A stretch of 64,000 nt of DNA from Cyathus striatus (taxonomy: Eukaryota > Basidiomycota > Agaricomycetes > Agaricales > Nidulariaceae), in the NCBI GenBank assembly GCA_025738555.1, contig JAOVFP010000010.1, forward strand, positions 1,674,001-1,738,000, written 5' to 3'. The position numbers were made by a program, and so were the translations under genes. Each line of letters opens with the position of its first letter. Within the stretch, counting starts at the first letter, position 1. Under the pieces are notes generated by a model. The model worked only from the letters and a program-made list of their open reading frames with translations. It was not told the DNA's origin and made no database searches. This document shows positions 11,199-23,699 of this stretch, piece after piece.

Positions 11199-12173
11199 AT
11201 GGGTAACCTTGTTTGAAAGATTTGTTCGTAAGAGGGGAGGATAAATATTGTGATTGCTTATGATTTGTATATGAAGTGGACAATATATTGATATGTGTTT
11301 TGGATAAATTGCTCATTAACAGAAGTGACATTTGGGTAAATATGTCGTCATGTGAGAAATAATACTATAGTACTACTATCTGGGGTAGTACATGCATCAT
11401 ATCTCCATGCGCCCGAGCTTTTAAAAAAAATATTGACATACGTGAATACGTAAAGGAATGGTTGTGATCTTAATGAAGCAAAGGTTTGCTTTGATTTAGT
11501 GGGCTGTATCCTGTTGTGTCTACTTAGTTGCTACGACTAAGTAAATGCACTATATTTTGAATACGGCTGAAACGATGGCGTTAAAATCCTCCTATAACTT
11601 ACTATAAAATATACCACATCATGATACCGACGTGCTCCATGTCTGCACTCTCATCCCAACAACGGAAAATTTCTTGCCGATGATCCATCACATTCAATGT
11701 GGCTTAGTTATTAAATCGAATATGATATCTGAAAGGGTGCTAGTAGGTGCTAGTAGCCTCTCGGAAACCTAGGAATATGATGTTAGCGCAAGGAGAAGTA
11801 CAAAGGAACTTAAAACGGGGAAATCAGAGAATCATGCTATTTTTAACCCTGTGAGATTTAAAATGAGAAGCAGGTACGCGAGGGCGGGAGACGCCGGGTG
11901 GGTAATCTGTATCAGCTTCTCTTTCCTTTCAAATTCTAGGAGGCTGCAGTAATTGCAGCGTTGATAGATTACAGATGTACTGTGATTAATGCCGTTGATA
12001 CATCATAGATGTACTGTAATTAATGCCGTTGATATATCACAGATGCACGGTGATTACCTCAATTGATACATCATGAACCTATAATAATTATTGCAAATGA
12101 TATACATATCAAAGCCACAGCATTGCCTGAAATCCCTAGCTACTAGGCTCGTATCTTACTTCGGCCCGCCGCC
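11199..12173. other. Duplicated intergenic stretch upstream of MFS gene
   Basis: The stretch is shared with copy B (41983-42403 and 43293-43850). At 11950-12090 there are about four imperfect copies of a GATACATCA...GATGTACTGTRATTA unit. A related sequence (GTGAGATTTAAAATGAGAAG context, 11790-11940) recurs near 21230-21350. No gene was seen. Confidence 0.5.
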
Positions 12174-15100
12174 ATGAATACCTCCATTGCTGTTGTGTCT
12201 TCATCTTCAGTCGCGGCAACGGATCGCGTTGTTGCTTGCGAAAATGCGGTTAATTTAGCTGAAGTCGATGAAAAGACTGAAGCAACCGTGGTCGAAGTCT
12301 TTAAGCTCGACCTTGAGCACTACCCAGTTTCGGATGATCCACGAAAGTGGTCCAGGCTGGGGCTACTAGAATTTGACGTTGCCCTGTATTTTGACGTTGC
12401 CGTGACGTTGCCTCACTGGCAACGTCAATTCTTGCATGGCAACGTCACGCAACGCCGGGCAACGTCACAGCAACGCCAAAGTGCCCGCGATCGATTTTTT
12501 CCCACACCCTCGCTAACAAATCTCGACCGCGAGTCACTGTCTCCCGCCCCTCTCTTTTGGAATTTCACACGTGTATCACCATTGCCTGCCTCCTGCTCAT
12601 CGTTTCCCATGCTTTCTCTCACACTTTTTGATAATTTTTTTTTACACAAAACACATAGTCTACTATTTGTACTACAATATAGAGTCATCTTACTTTACAA
12701 AGTATGGTACATGTTACAGTGAAGATTTTAAAAAATGTATCTAATTCACATTTTTCATATCTTTATTACCATAATTACATAGTGAAATATTGGCTGGTAC
12801 ATATGTCATAATTTATATTAGATGATGCAAAAATAATTGAATAAAATGAAAAAGGGCTGAGCTACAAAATAAGAAAAAACTTGCTCACTGCTGAGTATGA
12901 TGACAAGGAAGTTTGATGTGTGCCGCGCGATGATGTTAAGGGTGCTTGATGGAGTGATGGATGGGGTGAACACTGCGTACAAATATAAACAAAGGTGGGG
13001 CGGAGGGCGTGGGAAAAATTAAACCTCCAGCAACGTCAAAGGCAACGTCAAGCAACGCCGGGCAACGTCACGGCAACGCCAAATCTAACAAAAAAGTTCA
13101 AACCGGCAACGTCACAACAACGTCACGGCAACGTCACGCAACGCCAGGCAATGTCAAGCAACGTCCGGCAACGCCAAGCAACGTCAATTCTCGGATCGGC
13201 AACGTCAATTATCAAATGGCAACGCCAGGCAATGTCAGGCAACGTCAAAATCTGATTTTCAACAATTTCTACAACTAGTATAAAATGAGTAGAGTGCATG
13301 TATCTCTATGAAATCTTTACTTTTATTTCTATATATCATGTATTTACTAAACTACAAGATGTCTAGAGTAGAAATTTTGTGTACAAAGGGAAAATATACA
13401 TATTTCCAACTTATTTCACTGTGAGATTATAAGTTATACCCTGTTATACATGGTTCATATTCCTCATCAAGTGCTAATATATATTATATGAATGCAAGGT
13501 ACATTTTTCATTGTGAAATCCTACTAATTTATTGTATTTATTACTAACTAAGCATGTGCACGAGCAGGACTCGAACACAGGACCTCAGCAAGCAACGCCA
13601 CTGCAACGCCAGGCAACGCCAAAATTAAATATGCAACGTCAGGCAACGCCAATGCAATGCCAGGCAACGTCACTTGGGCAACGTCAAAATACAGGGCAAC
13701 GTCAAATTCTGTGGGCCCGTCCAGGCTGCGGAAGGTACTTTGATATTATTGTTATGATTTTACTACTTGATTAACTTCTTGGGTTATAGAACACTTGTCT
13801 TGTTCTTATTTCCTGCGCTGCTATGATTGCGCAGCTTGCAGCTAACATTCTGAACCGTGAGTTTCTGCTGTATATCGTAGATCTACTTCCCTGACTTCCA
13901 TGAAATAGCCGCCATCGAGGAGATAAAACATGATCTGAATGCAACTAGCACTCAACTTAGCTTGAGCATTTCATTGTTCATATTACTCCAAGGATTGGTA
14001 CCATTAATTTGGAGTGTCATCAGCGAATTCCAAGGAAGAAGGGTACGTGTCTTATTAATTAAAGGATGTATCTTTTCTAAAACATAGCTTAAAGTTTGTG
14101 TACTTGATTACACTAGCCATATTTACCATAGGATCCATCATAGTTGCTTTGAGCAAGAGTATGAAACTGTAAGTTTCAAGCATTGTGGCAGATCTTAGCT
14201 CTAAGCATTTATTCCTTGTTCAGGATTATTGCATTCTGCTGCTTTCAGGCAGTTGGGTACGTATGACTTAATTGTTGCGGTCGCGTGTCATCAATATTGA
14301 CACATTTATAGGTCAAGCGCAGTTAGCTCACTAGGGTCAGCAACGCTTGCTGATATATTTGACCCGGAAGAACATGGCTCAAAGGTGAATATCCTTGTTC
14401 TGGATGGCCGATACCATTATTTGACCAAAACTTACTAATCGCTGTCAAGATGGGTATATATTATACTGCGCCTTTACCCGGCCCTGTGAGTTTGATAATA
14501 ACAATATATATAGCGAGCATCTAAATGATATCTACAACAGGCCTTAGGGCCTATATTTGGTGGAATATTGACGTCTGCCCTTGGATGGCGTTCAATTTAT
14601 TGGTTTTTAAGCATACTGGGTGGCATCTCTGTTTTTGCGTTTGTACTACTTTTCCGGGATACGTTTAGGAAGGAGCGTAGTTTAGTCTATCGTGACGTTG
14701 TCACAAAGAGGCTATCTCAGATTTCCGGAAACATAGATTCGGCGAAACAAACAACGGAAAAAGAGAGCATCGAACAAGCCGGAGATGTAGAAAAGAAAAC
14801 AACCCCGTCCACATTCATCGATGTCAAACTTTCGTTCCGAGACATGGATCCTATCAAACCAATCTTTCGAGTTGTGAAGCAAAGACATAACATAGTCATT
14901 TTGTTTGCCTCTGGTAAGCATACTTTAAGACTCTTTGATTAAGAAATTTTAATGCTCGTGCAAATTATTTTCATAGGTCTTCTTGCTGCCTTCGGATATT
15001 TAGCTACATATACCTCTTCACGAATGCTAGGCTCAAAATACGATCTCGGTCCTCTCTACATTGGGCTTGTTAATATTTCATATGGAATTGGTGCGCTAAT

Positions 15101-15844
15101 ATCTGCTTAAAGCGTATGATAATGAGAACTGAATTGAATGTACAACAGGATGTGTGATCAGCAGCCTCACGAGTGGTTGGTGGTCTGACTTGGAGCTCAA
15201 AAGAATAAGGGAGTTGAATGGAGAAATGTATTTTGAAATACGCCTCAGGACATCGGTAATCGGGGGAACATTTCTTCCCGCGTTTATTCTTGGCCTTGGA
15301 TGGGTTTCTGAAGAGAAAGTCAATGTTGCAGCTATAGCGATCATGCTATTTGCGTGTGGTTTCTTTACAACGTAATTAAGTTCTCATTGAATCAATATGT
15401 ATAACGCTTTCTCACAAAGACTATTGTAGATGGATGTACACCAGTACATTAGCATACATTGTCGATGCTAATGTTGGGTGTTCATCAGGTGCTACTGCAA
15501 CCAACAGCGCTTTCCGAGGACTGCTTTCTTTCATAGCGTTAGAAACAGCGGTTCCTCTTCAGGTAAGATTTTTGTTTCGTGGCGTCTTACAAAGTATGCT
15601 TACTTCCCATATCTATTAATAGGACGGACTCGGAGATGGTAAGAATTTCGTTTTGTTTTCTCGAGTAGTGGCCGATATCGCTGACCGTTACTAAATTTTA
15701 GGCATCACATATTCTATTTGGGCGGGTTTGATGGTGGTCTGTGAATTACTTATTCTATTAGTTTATCTGAAAGGAAGAGGCTGGAGGATCCCAGCTGAAC
15801 CGGTAGCGAAAGGTAGTGACATTGAGAAATGTTGTTATATTTAA
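12174..15844 (+). pseudogene. DHA1-type MFS transporter, copy A, interrupted by transposon
   Basis: The ATG at 12174 opens a hydrophilic N-terminus that reads into DDPRKWSRL and is cut by the 12360-13718 insertion. After the insertion, multiple short exons encode MFS segments: a first helix region before IYFPDFHEIA (about 13880), SEFQGRRFVYLITLAIF (motif A loop and TM3), SLGSATLADIFDP, GPIFGGILTSALGWRSIYWF (motif C and TM5-6, 14540-14610), a charged central loop, then the C-terminal half to a stop at 15842-15844. The order and motifs fit the DHA1 drug:H+ antiporter family in the plasma membrane; the substrate is unknown. The early intron around 13860-13885 does not splice cleanly. Copy B at 43851-47099 lacks this insertion but is broken elsewhere. 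Confidence 0.8.
12360..13718. mobile_element. Non-autonomous element with CAACGTCA repeats, inserted in MFS exon
   Basis: The 10-bp GTCCAGGCTG flanks it (12350-12359 and 13719-13728); copy B has the uninterrupted site near 44027. The termini are inverted: GGGCTACTAGAATTTGACGT (left) and GGGCCCACAGAATTTGACGT (right, complemented), followed by CCCTGTATTTTGACGTTGCC in both. Subterminal zones (12370-12475, 13020-13250, 13580-13710) carry dozens of CAACGTCA/CAACGCCA words. The AT-rich core has no transposase. A 9-10 bp TSD with GGGC ends suits a Mutator-like element, but family assignment is tentative. Confidence 0.9.
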
Positions 15845-16346
15845 CACTAATGTATCTCGTATAACGCTTAGATAATAGAAACTACATACAGTATGTATCT
15901 ACGTATTATAAAACATACTAGAATGATATTTACTTAATAAATTGAATTTATGCGGTTATTTCAACTTACTCTTCCTTTATTCCATGGCAATCTGAGTGAC
16001 TATTCACTGGTTTCGATTGAGATTTTGTATGTAATTAGTATAAATATTGAATTAGAACATACTCAGAGAGAAAATGCGCTCCAGCTAACGTTGGTCACTT
16101 TGCCTGTACTTATTTGCGGTGCCAGTGCCACAATTCACGGACGTGAGTAAATCCCTTCGGTCAAACGTCTGTCAAACGCCTGTCAAACACACGCCCTCGT
16201 CGATCTTTGCAATCACAACCCGTTTACTGTAATGCCATTTATACTTGCTTTACATCCACATACACTCAATACTCATAGCATGTAGAATACTTCATTGTTT
16301 AACTTAAATTTGAACATTTCCTGTATAATCTAGATACTTTATTCGT
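15845..16346. other. AT-rich spacer, nothing recognised
   Basis: Sequence downstream of MFS copy A with no counterpart in copy B, whose homology ends within the last MFS exon. A 66-codon frame at 15950-16150 has no recognisable features. Confidence 0.35.
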
Positions 16347-19300
16347 GGGCAGCAAGAAAATTCCGGGCACGCACAAAAGTGAGCGTGAGTTGAGCGTGCA
16401 CGCTCAGGGTCTGTGCGTGGAAATTCGACCCTGAGCATGAATAATGTATACTTGAGCGTGAATAATATTTAAGTGAGTGTGAAGCAATATAAAATTGAGT
16501 GAGAAGCTATATGTTGTCATCAATATAATCATAAAGATATACTGTAGCATGTCCTCCTTATAGTCTATTCTAAAATAATTATATATCATACACCCAGTTT
16601 AAACATGAGCGTGATAGATATTTCTATTCACGCTCATGCATATTTACCATAAATTGTGCGTGAGTGTTATATTCACGCCCACACTCGATTTGCTTGAGTC
16701 TGAGCATGAGCGTGGTAGGAATATTTATCACGCTCATGCATATTTACTGCTGCTTCCACAGTATAGCGTGTGCATGGGTATTATATTCACACTCACGCTC
16801 GATTTACTTGAATTTGAGCATGAGCGTGATAGGTATCCCTATTCACGTTCATGCATATTTCCAGCAACTAGAGTGTGAGCGTGGATAATTCCCACTACCT
16901 TTTAAGGTAGTTGGGTATTAGGGATGTTTGGGTCACCGGATATGGTAATTTGAGGATCTTGGATAAGATCTCAACCTGATTGGCTGGAGGCCATTCTGAA
17001 TTCCTGTGACATTGACGCGATTCTCACCCCCTCTCTTCGCACCTGAACCAACAAGTGGATCCACCACCCTCCCCACCATCGTCTCATACCTCACCCCCCC
17101 AGACTTCATCTGTGTCACTAACCTAGTATGAATAGGTGAGTAAGAAACCCTCTCTGATTCGGAATACTGAACCACCTTTGTGAATTAATAGATCAATATA
17201 TCTTTGATGTCATATCTCTTCCACAACACGAACCTAGTGAACATTGCTACACCCATAACCACATCCTCCCATTCCTGATGTTCTTTTCCTCCCGATTCCT
17301 CCCCCACCTCACATACTCACAATACCGGATACCCCGAGACAGGGAAAACACTCTATGACACTATGCAAACAATTGACATTGCAGCACTAAGCAGTCACTG
17401 GAGGTCTTGTCAAAAAAGTTGGATCATAATCTTGTTCTCCCCAGTAATCTTATGATAAGTTCGTGTCCCTCCGATCCGGCTCCTCGCATAATCGCCAACT
17501 GATGTCATGCATTTAGACAATGTCAAAGCTACTCACGTGGAAAACTGGTTCAACATCGAAGGCCTATCTCATAGCTGTAAGCCATCAAAGTAAGACAGAA
17601 GGTAGGGAATCGGTTGGATCGGGTAAGTCAGTTATAATGTGCTTGTACTTGGATGATTCTCATTCACCTTTCTCGACTATACAATCTTTCTATCCTATGT
17701 CGACTGTTCCCTAGTCCATCAAATTTTCTATGGACATTCAAGAAAACAAACTCATGCAACACAGAGGGTAACTAAATCAAAACCTTTAGCATGAACTTGA
17801 TTTTTAGCGACACAAAGTTTTTATTGTACTTGCTTTTTGTGCTCTCTTCTGCGTTAATTTATTCATACACTAAACAGTCACAAACACGTAGATGGGGTTT
17901 GGTTAGATGTTTTTATCCTGACATCAAATGTAGACACTGGTCAGTTGTATCTATGTGACTTAACTTCTGCTGAAGAGGCCAAGCGCATCAGGTTGAAGTG
18001 GGCATTTAGCAAGGGCCGTCAAGTCACATCTTATACTGGGCCAACAACCATCTCAACAATCTGAACTGGGACCAATGTATGTCTCTCTATTATAACTTAT
18101 GCTAATCTGACTCTTTGATACAATGAGCTATTTTAGTTCACAACAAATTCTGGCTGGTGGAGGGCACATACAACTCATTCTGTACTAAATGATACCATCA
18201 CCTATCATAATCTTTGAGGCCATCACAAATATCACCGGTGCCTACCCCACATTTACCCTCCCTCGTGAGTATTCTCCACTTTTTATGACTCTTTTTGAAC
18301 TGATATATTTTCCATTCCAGCCTATGGTGAATACAACAACTCCCTCCTCCGTGAGGTAGCCAGAGCACGCAGCCATACCCTCGCTACCTGGAACTTCGAG
18401 TGAGCTGATTTCATTTTTTTCCACTACAGTCAGGGTACAGGGTAGTGACTTGCCTCCCCAAAGCTCTGGCAACTCTGCTAGTATATATGCAGATCAAAGC
18501 AAGCTACAAGCTGCGTTATACTGAATCGCCACTCCCACCCCTCAACAATCCTTGCTCTCAACCACGATGTTTACGGTTAGTGTTTTATGTCCGAATATAC
18601 ATTAATCACGTCCCATTCACAGAGAAAACTGTTAATGCTGAATAAGACGAGGCTAAAGCTAACGAATCTCCAGACACATCATCCTCCCTTGTGCTTTCCA
18701 GGTTCTCAAGGCAAAAGACTACTGTTTCGTAACCCTCACTGAATGCCTTAGCATATCTCCTTACCAATGGGTTGGTGCTCCCCAAACTTGTGACACAAGT
18801 AATTAATACGTTGTGCTGTGATACTTAGCTGATGGGTTCTTAGTCCTCCTGGACTTATGCTGGCAAGTAACTTTCACTACTTACCTCCCCTCCCCTCTCC
18901 CCTGAGAACTTTATCTACGTAATTGTTACACAGACCCCCTATCACATAACGGTTTATGGACTTAATTTCTTATGGTCTACATTTTTCCAGCCGCTATCTT
19001 TTGCTTCACTTTCTACGTTCATCATTTGACAATGGAGCAATCATGTATGACCCCCTCTTCCCTCTGGGCAGTGGGTTTATCATATTCAGTATAATGCAAG
19101 TTCTCCTTCTCCCTTCGTATATCTTCTTATTCCTATCCCAGACTCCTCTCCCTTCATACATTCATTATCTACCTTATTTCTGTCATTTCTCGTCTCTTCA
19201 AGCTTTTGAACATTATTTTTGCTCATTCGGTCTCGTTGAGTTATGGTGTCACATATCATATACATATATCACACCACTTCACAACCACATTGTTCCTTCA

Positions 19301-20724
19301 ACGTGCAGGCTTCTATATCCTAAATAATTTGTCCATATCACCACCTTCCCACATCATCCTATCACCATCATAACATACTCGTGCCTAAAATATTTGCATG
19401 GGTTTGCTCTGTATGTATTGTAGTGGTATGTACAATAGTGGGGATTTGGGGTTTGTGTACATTATGTTCGCATTCAGTTATTATACAATGGTGATATGTA
19501 CTCCATCAATAGCATAGTTCCCTGTCTTATGAACTGTTTTCTCCCTTCTGCTAAGTATTATCATCCCTTCTCATGAAGCCAATGAATTAACATGCAGACT
19601 TCTCCTGACTCCCTCCTTGGACAACTATATTTTGTAGTAATTAATTAATCTGTCAATCTTGCTGTGAGTGACTTAAATCACCGGTTTAATTGTTGGTAGT
19701 GGGCTTTGCCGCTTGTCGGCCCTATTCCTTTATAATATATATATACGTGTTTACTTTCAATTCAAACAAGTTTGGAAGTGAGCAGGAAATGATGAGCGTG
19801 GATATTCTACGTGAGTGTGAATAAAAGGGCTATCATAAATCAACACCTCTTATATTAATTACTTGATTTACTATCGCATGTATCTAGAGAATATATCAAA
19901 TAACTTACGAGTAGTACTGACTAACGGAATGGGATTGATCATGTAAGCATGAATATAATATCCTATATGTAAATTCACGTTCATACTCCATTAATCATGA
20001 GTGTGATATGTCAATGATATGCATTGCTAAACCGCATATCATTTAAATTGAGATAAGCGTAAGTGTGAATAGATTACCCTATTCACGCTCATGCTTATTC
20101 ACGCTCACACATAAGTATTACAGTTTACACCTGAATTAAAGTGTGGGTGTGTCCGTTGTACTTAGTAGTACTTACTACTCCACCCATGTGTAAGTTAAGT
20201 CAAAAGATAAATATATTATTTAATCTTATAAAAATGAATACTCACATCATGAGCGTGAAGTAAAGACCTTGAGCGTGAATTGACAGACCTTGAGCGTGAA
20301 AATTCAGACCCTGTGCGTGAAAGTGTGGACCCTGTGCGTGAGATGTCGACCCTGAGCGTGAAATACAATCTTGAGCGTGATGTGAGCGTGCACGCTCAAT
20401 GCACGCTCACACCTTGAGCGTGAAAAATGAGCGTGCACGTACAAGTTTGAGCGTGAAATATAAAATTTATTCTTCAATATCTGACATTCCATCTCGCTTA
20501 AAAACCTTACTTGCAGTAACAATAAGACTACAGGAGTACAAAAAAAGTATATATACTTAATTTACATTGTGTTTGACCCAAAAATAGGCCATTTACAACT
20601 AATATATATATCTTGAGTGTGACACGCTCACTCACGCTCACTTTTGTGCGTGAAAATTTGGCCTTGAGCGTGGCACGCTCAATCACGCTCACTTTTGTGC
20701 GTGCCCGGAATTTTCTATGTGCCC
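16347..20724. mobile_element. 4.4-kb GAGCGTG-repeat element with 9-bp TSD
   Basis: TTTATTCGT flanks the element at 16338-16346 and 20725-20733. The inverted ends begin GGGCAGCAAGAAAATTCCGG and (complemented) GGGCACATAGAAAATTCCGG and then share CACGCACAAAAGTGAGCGTG. Dense GAGCGTG/CACGCTC words fill 16380-16890 and 19790-20700. A 923-bp member of the same family is at 37975-38897. The inner 2.9 kb (about 16900-19780) has a different base texture and no repeat words. It may be a captured host fragment or another nested insertion. Confidence 0.88.
16933..19330. pseudogene. Gene-like but decayed cargo inside the GAGCGTG element
   Basis: The segment has gene-like texture: splice-like GTATGT/TTCCAG signals (for example 18560-18715), short frames on the plus strand (17520-17714; 18445-18645; 18956-19327) and one on the minus strand (16933-17175). 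The frames are broken by many stops and no domain was recognised. It could be gene fragments captured by the transposon, as known for Pack-MULEs, or a nested relic. Coding status is not established. Confidence 0.25.
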
Positions 20725-20733
20725 TTTATTCGT

Positions 20734-22070
20734 AAGTCGCGCGAAGAACATCTTTGTAGGTGTTCATAAGTTAAAACTTTCATGTGATACACTATAGAAT
20801 AGAATAAAGGGACCATCAGTTGTAGGCTACAGCACACCGAGAATCAAGTAGCTTTTTTCACCAGATATTGGGACCTTGATATAACATTTGCTGTAATTAC
20901 AGCTATGCCATGATGTACCAGCTACAGTAATTATAGTACGTTGTGATGTATCAGTCGCTACAATTATAGGTAGGCATGTGTACGTGGTATCTTCAAAGTT
21001 TCGCATTAGGTATGTACATCACCCCTGAATATCGACACATTCGTATTCGAGCAGCCGTATATTATTGTTGATATTTGATTTTCTCGCTATGCGCGTTAAT
21101 TTCATAAACTATAGGCTGTTTGATTTTTAAATTTTCATTGTTTCTTTTGTGAGATCTACTTGCTACATTTAATTTTTGTGTCTTCCTTCACATTAACATG
21201 CTTTCCAATTTGCAGTGGATCGCGAGAAGAAACTATAAGGATGCGTAGTGTGAAGGTACATTAATGAACGAGAATCATACTATATGAACCCTGTCAAAAT
21301 GAGAAACAGGTACATAAGAGCGGGAGAGTAATCTGCATCAGCTTCCTTGAGACTCTTTCCGATCAAATTGTGGAATGTTCACTCTCTTTGGCGGGTGCCG
21401 GGGCCCTGTCCCTCCGCGGAGACAGCCAGGGAAGGTGCCCCCCTATAGCTATTTCTATCCCTTTCTATCACTGCGGGAGCGCTCGATTGGAGCAGGCTGA
21501 TAATCTCCCACGGCCGTCGACTTGTACAAGCCAGCACAATAAAGCCATTTTCCCGACGTCAACATCATTGAATACCTCTAGATGGTTAAGCAATAAAACC
21601 GCCGTGCCATGGAACACTGACAGATTTAAATTAATTACATCAATAACGAAATACAAGGCTTGAATATAATCTTCAACAATAGTCTTCCAACGGATTACAG
21701 AAGTGCTCTGACCGATTTCGCAGAACCTGCCCAAGCAGATTGGGTAAAAAGTTTTAAACGTGCAGGTACCATCACCATTATAAAGGTGAGGTACCAGTTA
21801 CGAGAACCTAAACAATTGACTCAGGCTGTTCTATAGCGAAGAAACGTAGAACATTGGGGGACAGCGCAAAAGGAGAAAATAGACTAGTACCAAGCAGCGA
21901 CAGACTTTAACTGGTCAAAACTCGTTCGGTGAAAAGTTAGATAGGAATTATATACATAACGGGAATTTCAAGTTGAGATGAAGGTCAAGAGATTCTAGAA
22001 CGGAGAATTAATCAGGAAAGAGGGAGGTAGTGACTGTGTTGACAGGAAGTAAGGAGAAAGATTGATGTTA
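20734..22070. other. Spacer with a partial repeat of the MFS upstream region
   Basis: At about 21230-21350 the sequence (gaaccctgtcaaaatgagaaacaggtacataagagcgggaga region) resembles 11795-11930 upstream of MFS copy A, suggesting a further broken duplication. Short frames at 21370-21663 and 21468-21734 show no domain. Otherwise nothing was recognised. Confidence 0.35.
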
Positions 22071-22129
22071 CGCCCCCGGGATGTGGGAGGTATCGGTGGA
22101 GTGCTGGGCCTAGGCAGTTGCGACAGTGT

Positions 22130-23650
22130 GATGCTTCTTCCAAACTCACAAAGCACACTGTGACATTGCACATTAAAAATTCAAGCTGAATCCCTACACT
22201 AAAAAACTAACAAAAGTACAGTGCAAATCCTATTATCTTAAGCTACAAACGATCGTCTAAAATATACAAAACATCAAAACAAAAAAAGAACATTAAAAAA
22301 GCTCGTTATTATGACAGAATAAATTATCATCAAGAAAGGGCATGTCAAAGTATCATCATGAAGCTGCGATACCATACCATACCATCTCACCACCCATCCC
22401 CTAATCACCAAACTGTCCTGAGTTATCCACTAAAACCCTTCTCACTCCCCTTCTCACCCTCCCTACTCCCTCTAATGGTCCTCCCAACCTCTCTTCGCAC
22501 AGCACTCCTCCCAGTCTGATCAGTACGTTCCCTCCTCCTTCCTCACGCGCTCCCTCCCCCTCTCCCCCACATCTAGTACAGGCAAAGAAGGACTCCCATC
22601 AAGCGGCGGATTACTCCCAAAAGCAGAAGCCCTAACAGGAATAAAAGGTGACACAACCCCCGCCCCTTCCTTACTCCCAATCGGACTCCCCGCCCTAGCA
22701 CCCAAAATCCCCCTCACACCCTCCCAACTCCTATACCTCCTCAGAGTCCTCACAATCATACCCAAATACACAACCCCAAGCCCCAACACAAGTGTGATCA
22801 CCACCCTCAGTGCTAAAGCCTCTCTGCTACTTAACGGCGCACGTATGTGGTCCGAAAGGGCTCCGGTGCGGCATACGTATGAGAGGATGGAGAGGAGGAA
22901 GAGGAGGGTGAACCAGACTAGCCATACGACTGGCATTGAGAGCATTACCCAAACGTTCCACCATATTAGGGTGTAAGTCTTTTCTTGCTTCCAGTGTGGG
23001 TTGTCAGTGTTGTTGGTAGGGAAGAAGAAAGAATGTTAAACACGAACTTCAGCCCACCTAGACGCCTTCCCCATACTCCTCATAGCCCTAAACCGCACAA
23101 TAAAAACACACCTATAGGATAAACTCATAGTAGCACAAATGAGCGAGAGCAAAGCCGCCTTGAGCGTAAGTGGGTCATCTGACATTTCAGGAACTTGGAA
23201 TGACATTAAGATTCCTGAGGGGTACCGTAACGTCAATAAGATAACTAACGCGAGGAAAGGAAAAGCGATGTACAAAGCCAATAATGCACTAGTCAAATTA
23301 AGCGTTTTCCATTCGCTCAGTAGCGAATCAACGAATGCTTCCCGGTTGTAGTTGAATCGGATCAGTGCAGGTGACATTCCTCCTCCCGAGTCTCCGGCTC
23401 CTGCCCTCGCACCATAACCCCCCCGATCATCGACGAGACCAGCAACAGCCGCAGCATCCGCATGTATCGTCAATCCTATCCCTACCCCCATCGACCGCTG
23501 CTGCGAAGGGAAGGTGGATACAGCCCCGGTGGATATACCAGCGGAGAAGCAGGCGACGCAGCTTGAGAAGGTGAGAAAAAGAGCCACGGGAAAGGGTATC
23601 CATACTATGTACGGGAACATTCTGTTCATCGTCGCCCCATCCTTCAATCA
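22130..23650. repeat. Duplicated membrane-gene segment, copy 1
   Basis: This segment is homologous in the same orientation to about 31685-33230. Homology includes non-coding flank (for example AATTCAAGCTGAATYCCTAC near 22180 and 31730), so the unit is a genomic duplication and not only a gene-family resemblance. Confidence 0.85.
22520..23629 (-). CDS. Unrecognised multi-pass membrane protein, about 346 aa
   Basis: Two exons on the minus strand: 23048-23629 (194 codons) and 22520-22978, joined by a 69-bp intron (22979-23047) with conserved GTTCGT donor and AAAAG acceptor, phase 0. The ATG at 23629 is the first in the open frame; a second is at 23620. Hydrophobic segments lie at about residues 5-31, 112-134, 155-178, 197-226 and 245-268. 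A Gly/Ala-rich loop follows TM1, and a charged Pro/Ser-rich tail follows TM5. The family is not recognised; topology suggests an endomembrane or plasma-membrane protein. A broken paralogue lies at about 31935-33340. The intact frame here against several lesions there suggests this copy is the functional one. Confidence 0.7.
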
Positions 23651-23699
23651 CATACATAATACTCCTTGTCTCTTTATAACCCCCATGACATGTCATCCA

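Larger units (their letters stand above)
1..15722. repeat. Segmental duplication, copy A
   Basis: This stretch is repeated in direct orientation at about 34200-47099. The order is the same in both: Ser/Pro-rich gene, spacer, minus-strand LysM gene, palindromic spacer, plus-strand LysM gene, MFS transporter. Long runs align base for base, for example the spacer around 6433-6900 with 35150-35580 and the two LysM loci. The copies differ mainly by transposon insertions and by CpG loss in the right part of copy B. The left end is cut by the window edge, so the duplication may extend further. Confidence 0.93.
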
